A DNA stretch of 64,000 nucleotides from Gaiellasilicea sp963802765 (GTDB lineage Bacteria; Actinomycetota; Thermoleophilia; Gaiellales; Gaiellaceae): assembly GCA_963802765.1 (NCBI GenBank), contig CAWDJZ010000007.1, positions 248,001 through 312,000 of the forward strand. The letters run 5' to 3'. Each line of letters starts with the position of its first letter. Position 1 is the first letter of the stretch. The translations under genes were made by a program, and so were the position numbers. This document shows positions 59,538-64,000 of the stretch, piece after piece. The notes beneath the pieces are model-generated. The model did no database searches. It saw nothing but the letters and a program-made list of their open reading frames with translations, and was not told where the DNA came from.

Positions 59538-60032
59538 TCACGAGTCGAGGGGCCGTCGCCGCCTCCAGATCACGAACCCGATCAGGAGTGCTGCCGCCAG
59601 AGCGACGCCGAGGATCCACCCCCACGGCGTGCCGTCGGTGGATGAGGTCGGCTCCGCCGCGACGGCGGTCGTCGCGGCCGCTCGGTGACGGTGATCGGCT
59701 CGGTCAAGGTGACCGGCTCGGACGGTCCGGCTCGTGACGGTGACGGGCCCGTCACGGTGACCGTCGGCGCCGGTGAGCCGGTCGTCGTGACCGCGGTTGT
59801 CGCGATCTCGCTTGTCGTGATCTCGGTCGTAGCCTCGCGGTCGTTGTCTCCGTCCGCGCCGGAACCGTAGGCGCGCGGTGCGGCGGGACAGTCGGACCAC
59901 GGTCTCGGCCGGTCGCGTGGCAGTCACGGTCGGCCTCGTGCCCGTCAGCGCGCTTCCCTCGCCACCTCCGCAGCCTCCCAGCACAAGGCCCGCGATCGCC
60001 AGAAGCGGCCCGATGATTGCGGCGTTTCTCAC
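59538..60032 (-). CDS. putative lipoprotein with C-terminal membrane helix
   Basis: GTG 60032 overlaps the exporter stop (GTGA). Signal peptide with lipobox LVLGGCGGG, then a linker and a C-terminal helix (GWILGVALAAALLIGFVIW) followed by RRRR. In the annotated frame the linker is odd and basic (YDRDHDKRDRDNRGHDD). A shifted frame over about 59685-59850 reads as a normal Thr/Pro-rich linker (ATTEITTSEIATTAVTTT). Two compensating indels are therefore likely, by mutation or error. Confidence 0.55.
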   Translation of the reverse strand: MRNAAIIGPLLAIAGLVLGGCGGGEGSALTGTRPTVTATRPAETVVRLSRRTARLRFRRGRRQRPRGYDRDHDKRDRDNRGHDDRLTGADGHRDGPVTVTSRTVRAGHLDRADHRHRAAATTAVAAEPTSSTDGTPWGWILGVALAAALLIGFVIWRRRRPLDS

Positions 60033-61305
60033 GACGGCGATTCTCGCGCCGCCGCCCCACGCGGGTCGAGCTGACTGAAGCGGCCGGGCAGGATCACGGC
60101 GGAGACGATGAGGCCGTACGAGATCGAGGTGGCGGTGACGAAGGTGTCGAAGGCGGCCGTGACCCCGCTGACCGTCTGGTTCGTGAGCAGCTGCAGCACG
60201 CTGTCGAAACCCGCACTGCCCGGCACGAGCATCAGGACGCCGGGGACGATGAAGACGAGCGGCGAGCGACGGAGCCAGGCGGCGACGAGGCCGCCCGCGA
60301 GACCGACCGCGAGCGTCGCGAAGAACACGCCGGCCGCCGCACCGAAGAGCTCGGCGCCGACCGCGTTCGCGGCGAGGGCGAGGACGGTCGCGGCACACAT
60401 CATCCAGGCGTCGCGAGCCTGAGCTCGCAGCACCAGCGTGAACGCGAGCCCGGCCGCAACCGCCCCGAGGAGGTGCGTTCCAGCGAATGCAGTATCCGGA
60501 GTGACCGCTTCCGAGTGCGCCGAACCAGCTCGCCGCGATCGAGCGCCCGATCTGGACGCCGAAGACGAGGCCGAGCAGCTGGACGAGGGCGTTCGCGGTG
60601 TTCGCGACGCCCGACTGGAGGTGCTCGCTCGACAGCTCGCGCATGCCGATCGTGAGCCTCATGCCGGGCAGAAAGGTCACGAGCGCGGCGAGCGTCACGA
60701 CGTCAGGCGACACGTCCAGGCCGAGTTGAGGGAGCGTCGCGGCCGAGAAGCTGGCGGCGATCGCCGCGACTGGAGCCGCCATCGGCTCGGTGCGTGCCGT
60801 GCGCGTTGCGGGAAGCGCGATCGCGCCCACGAGCAGCCCGACGGCTGCCGCACCGATCGCTTCTCGCCAGCCGCCGCCGAGCACCGGCGTCAGGGCGGCG
60901 CCGGCGATCGAATAGGCGGCGAGCAGGATCGGCCAGGGGCGTTCCAGCGGGTGCGACTTGATGTCCGTGAGCACCGCGAGCGCCGCGCCTGCGTCGAGCC
61001 GCCCGGCGAGCACGTCCTGAACGAGGTCGTCCAGACGGGCGATCGCGTCCAGGTCGACCGCGGTCGGACGTACGCGAAGCGTGAACGTGCGCTGGTGCGG
61101 CAGCACACCGAGCGAGACCTCGACGAGCGTCGGCGTCGCAGAGATCTGAACACCCTCCAGCCCGAGCGCCCGAGCGAGCGCGACGACCCGGTCCTCGAGG
61201 TCGGCTGTCGGGTAGCCGGCCTCGTGGCCGACCCTCGTGAACCGGATCAGGAACTCGACGGCCGAGTCCGGCGGCGATCGAGGAGGCGGCTCCGTCCGGC
61301 TGCAT
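60029..61305 (-). CDS. ThrE-type threonine/serine exporter (frame interrupted)
   Basis: About 425 aa. The N-terminal DUF1212 domain (FLIRFTRVGHEAGYPTADLEDR, then GLEGVQISATPTLVEVSLG) is followed by ten or so membrane helices ending in the DUF3815 domain (FIVPGVLMLVPGSAGFDSVL). Two frame changes are needed: near 61258-61264 (joins MQPDGAASSIAAGLG to VEFLIRFTRV) and near 60505-60510 (joins WFGALGS to VTPDTAFAGTHLLG). ATG 61305 is the natural start in the first frame. Members export threonine/serine. Gene could be a pseudogene or carry sequence errors. Confidence 0.7.
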
Positions 61306-61393
61306 CGACGTCCGCACGCAAATCTTCTCAGGGCCTCGGAGGCGTCGCACAAGCAACGGGAATTCGAATTACCTAGGTGATCCTGAGCGCGTC

Positions 61394-62626
61394 GTGTATG
61401 AAGGCGAGCACATGATTGTGGTTCCGAACGACGGCGTCCAGGAACACGCCGAGCGCCTCCTCACCGGCCCGGTGCCTCGAGGAGCGCTCGCGATCGGGTT
61501 CTCCGAGAGTCGTGCGTCGTCGGTGGAGACCCTCGTCGAGGGCCGTTCCTTCTATCCGCGGATGCTCGAGGACATCGCGTCGGCTTCTTCGTCCGTTCAC
61601 ATCAATCAGTTCGGCTTCCGGCCGGGCGTCGCGGGAGACGCCTTCGCCGAGGCACTGATCGCGAAGGCCGCCGAGGGCGTTCCCGTGAGGCTCGTCGTCG
61701 ATCGCCAGGGCTCCGATCCCGAGCGGAGCAGCCGACTCTTCTACGATCGTCTCACGGGCGCCGGCGTTCAGGTCTGCGTCGTGCGGGCGACGAAGCCCCG
61801 CTCTCGCGTCGGTCAGCTCGGAGCCGGCGGTGCAGTGCACTGGAACCTGGGCGGCCTCGCGCATATCGACCACCGCAAGTTCACCGTCATCGACGGTCGC
61901 ATCGGCTGGGTTGGTGGCGCCGGAATCGAGGACCACTTCCAGGACGGCCGCTTTCACGATCTGTTCCTGCGTGTCACCGGCCCCGTGGTCAACCAACTCC
62001 AGCTCGTCTTTCTCGCCAGCTTCCGCTGGCTCGGGGGTGAGGTTCCCGTGGCCGAGATCGAGGCGCTCTTCCCGTCGCTCGAGGCGGGCGCGGAATCAGT
62101 CCCCGCGGTCGTCCTGCACAACGCTCCCGGTCGCTACCGCCCGATCACGGATGCGATCGCCGGAGTGCTCGAGAACGCACGGGAGACGCTCGACGTCGTC
62201 AACCCATACGTCACCGATCGCGGGATGATCCGGCGTATGGCGCAGGCGGCCCGACGTGGGGTTCGCGTCCGCCTCTTCGTCCCTGCGAATGCGAACAACT
62301 GGGCCTGCGCGGCCGCGCAGCAGTTCCACCACGGGGCGCTGCTGGACGCCGGGGTTCGCATCCTCGAGTACCCGGCGATGCTGCACGCGAAGGCATTTGT
62401 GCGCGATGGCGAGGAGCTGCTCGCCGGGACGTGCAACCTCGAGGCCTGGAGCCTGAAGCGCTTCTTCGAGATCGACCTCCAGATCTGGTCGAAGGCCGCC
62501 GCGTCCCAGTTCGACGAGCGGTTCTCCGTGCCGGCGGAGGCAGTGTCGTCTCCCGGCCGCCGGCTCACCGGGACACAGGAGAGAGCCAAGGCCACAGTCT
62601 TCGCGGCCCTCTCGCCTTTTCTCTGA
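61394..62626 (+). CDS. phospholipase D-family protein (paralogue, no membrane anchor)
   Basis: The 410-aa protein has two HKD motifs: HIDHRKFTVIDGRIGWVGGA and MLHAKAFVRDGEELLAGTCN. It aligns throughout with the product of 55356-56687 but lacks its N-terminal helix and has a longer loop before the first HKD. GTG 61394 or in-frame ATG 61412 are possible starts. It ends in the same Ser-Pro/Ser-Phe-Leu tail (ALSPFL) as its paralogue (LASFL). Confidence 0.85.
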   Translation: MYEGEHMIVVPNDGVQEHAERLLTGPVPRGALAIGFSESRASSVETLVEGRSFYPRMLEDIASASSSVHINQFGFRPGVAGDAFAEALIAKAAEGVPVRLVVDRQGSDPERSSRLFYDRLTGAGVQVCVVRATKPRSRVGQLGAGGAVHWNLGGLAHIDHRKFTVIDGRIGWVGGAGIEDHFQDGRFHDLFLRVTGPVVNQLQLVFLASFRWLGGEVPVAEIEALFPSLEAGAESVPAVVLHNAPGRYRPITDAIAGVLENARETLDVVNPYVTDRGMIRRMAQAARRGVRVRLFVPANANNWACAAAQQFHHGALLDAGVRILEYPAMLHAKAFVRDGEELLAGTCNLEAWSLKRFFEIDLQIWSKAAASQFDERFSVPAEAVSSPGRRLTGTQERAKATVFAALSPFL

Positions 62627-62715
62627 GCGGCGCTCGCGTTCACTTGCCGTTTGCCTCTTGTCAGATGCGAATGAGATGATCGCCCGGAGTCGGCAGGGTC
62701 ATCAGAGGGAGGGGC

Positions 62716-64000
62716 GTGGCAACGGAGACATCAGTGCTCAAGGGAATCGAGCCCGCCTCGTTCTGGGGACACTTCGAGCAACTGACGAAGATCGCCCGCC
62801 CGTCTCGTCACGAGGAGCCGGTGATCGATCACGTTCGCGAATGGGCCGACCAGCATGGGTTCGAGATTCAGCAGGACGCCGGGCGGAATCTCGTGATCCG
62901 GGTTCCGGCCACGCCTGGGCGCGAGAGCGCCGCCGGCGTGACACTGCAGGGGCACCTCGACATGGTGTGCGAGCGTGACCCCTCGAGCGAGTACGACCCC
63001 GCCGAGGGACGCATCGGGCTCGTTCGCGACGGCGAGTGGCTGAAAGCGGACGGGACGACGCTCGGCGCCGACGACGGGGTCGCGATCGCGGCCATGATGG
63101 CCCTGGTCGAGGACGACTCGCTGCCCCACGGCCCGCTCGAGCTGCTGATGACGGTGGCCGAGGAGGTTGGACTGGAGGGCGCGAATGCTCTCGACCCGGC
63201 TCTCGTCACGGGCTCGATTCTCATCAATCTCGACAGCGAGGAGGACGGCCGCCTGACGGTGGGCTGTGCCGGCAGCACCGATACGTGGATTCGGATCGAC
63301 AGCTCTCGCGAACCCTCCGCCGACGATGCCGTGACGCTCACCGTCACGGTGAGCGGCGGTCAAGGCGGCCACTCCGGCTCGGGAATCGCCCTGGGACGGT
63401 CGAATGCGGTCAAGGTTCTCGGACGGGCTCTGCGAGAAGCGCAGACGACGGTGCCTTTCCGGCTGGTCTCCCTGTCGGGTGGCAAGAGCCGCAACGCGAT
63501 CCCGCGCGATGCGACCGCGGTCTGTGCCGTCTCGGCCGACCGCGAACAGGACTTCCGGACTGCGGTCGCCGCTGCGGCGGACACCATCTGCGACGCATTC
63601 GCGAAGACCGACCCTGGCGTCTCGATCGCGGTCGAAGCCGCCGAGGCCTCCTCCGACGCGTGGACCGACGCGGGCACCGCCACGATGCTCGATGCCGTCG
63701 CCCTCGTGCCGACCGGGCCGCTTGCGCTGAGCCCCGACTTCGACGATCTCGTCGAGACGAGCACCTCCCTCGGAGAGGCGATCACGGAGGGCGATCAGTT
63801 GACGCTGCACAGCCTCTCGCGCTCGTCGAACGACTCTGCGCTCCCAGAGGTGATCGCCGCCCTCGACGCCGTCGCCCGGCTCGCGGGTGGCGCGCTCGAG
63901 GTCAAGCACAACTACGGCGGCTGGCGGCCGAATCTCGACTCGCCCGCGCTCGCCGCCGCGCAGTCCGTCTACGAGCGACTCTTCGGCGAGCCGCCGATCG
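62716..64000 (+). CDS. pepD: aminoacyl-histidine dipeptidase PepD-like (3' end outside window)
   Basis: GTG 62716 with GGGAGGGG just upstream; the frame is open to the window end (428 codons). M20-family dipeptidase: IARPSRHEEPVIDHVREWA, metal ligand GHLDM, GADDGV, catalytic/metal Glu pair in TVAEEVGLEGA, NLDSEEDGRLTVGCAGS, and the PepD-specific GGQGGHSGSGI and SRSSNDSAL. It cleaves dipeptides such as carnosine. It is probably a separate transcription unit after the PLD gene. Confidence 0.9.
   Translation, partial: MATETSVLKGIEPASFWGHFEQLTKIARPSRHEEPVIDHVREWADQHGFEIQQDAGRNLVIRVPATPGRESAAGVTLQGHLDMVCERDPSSEYDPAEGRIGLVRDGEWLKADGTTLGADDGVAIAAMMALVEDDSLPHGPLELLMTVAEEVGLEGANALDPALVTGSILINLDSEEDGRLTVGCAGSTDTWIRIDSSREPSADDAVTLTVTVSGGQGGHSGSGIALGRSNAVKVLGRALREAQTTVPFRLVSLSGGKSRNAIPRDATAVCAVSADREQDFRTAVAAAADTICDAFAKTDPGVSIAVEAAEASSDAWTDAGTATMLDAVALVPTGPLALSPDFDDLVETSTSLGEAITEGDQLTLHSLSRSSNDSALPEVIAALDAVARLAGGALEVKHNYGGWRPNLDSPALAAAQSVYERLFGEPPI

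Noticed and set aside
1..64000. Defence island, prophage, secondary-metabolite cluster, rRNA or CRISPR array
   Set aside because: No integrase, phage structural, restriction, Cas, PKS/NRPS or rRNA sequences were seen on reading the window; the content is mainly core chromosomal.

Overview
The window is 64 kb of high-GC DNA from an actinobacterium. Gene content and order (clpP-clpX, valS-folC, ndk, maf, mreBCD-mrdA-rodA, an RNase E/G gene, rplU-rpmA-obgE-nadD-rsfS) are core chromosomal. The many small lineage-type membrane proteins, DUF4389, DUF4097 and TAGACT/TACAAT -10 boxes very close to start codons fit a deep actinobacterial lineage such as Thermoleophilia/Gaiellales. That placement is inference: there is no rRNA here. 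I see no prophage, IS element, CRISPR array, rRNA or large island.

Layout. 1-1.65 kb: end of clpP and clpX. 1.67-5.5 kb: a small RHH protein, two paralogous hotdog thioesterases, a gamma-glutamyltransferase-like enzyme, a decayed cupin gene and an HxlR regulator with a clear operator. 5.5-11.4 kb: valS, folC, microproteins, ndk, a methyltransferase, maf. 11.4-18 kb: the rod-shape/elongasome cluster mreB-mreC-mreD-mrdA(PBP2)-rodA and a DUF697 protein. 18-24.3 kb: RNase E/G, then L21-L27-Obg-NadD-RsfS (ribosome biogenesis). 24.3-26.6 kb: a PD-(D/E)XK nuclease ORF and a two-component system that converge on, and overlap, a tRNA-Ala(GGC). 26.6-32.9 kb: oxidoreductase, DUF72, secreted glycoside hydrolase, primary-type sigma factor, secreted and small membrane proteins. 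32.9-38.9 kb: 2-oxoglutarate dehydrogenase E1, a diguanylate cyclase, a UdgX-type uracil-DNA glycosylase. 38.9-45.2 kb: a heterodimeric ABC exporter divergent from an RHH regulator/DUF4097/MFS operon. 45-55.3 kb: secreted hydrolase, ABC-F ATPase, DUF4389 protein, acyl-CoA ligase, amidohydrolase and a PaaD-like protein. 55.4-64 kb: two paralogous phospholipase-D-family proteins bracketing a P-type ATPase, a lipoprotein and a ThrE-type exporter, then the start of a PepD-type dipeptidase.

A recurrent feature is single-indel breaks inside genes that should be intact (valS, mreD, the E1 subunit, an ABC subunit, ThrE), mostly in G/C runs. Some may be sequence errors rather than biology, so they are reported separately. 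I did not find an unmistakably new multi-gene system. The most notable signals are the tRNA-Ala pile-up, the UdgX gene, the back-to-back promoter with operator half-sites at 42.5 kb, the P-type ATPase lacking most canonical Ca2+ ligands, and recurrent probable leaderless promoters.
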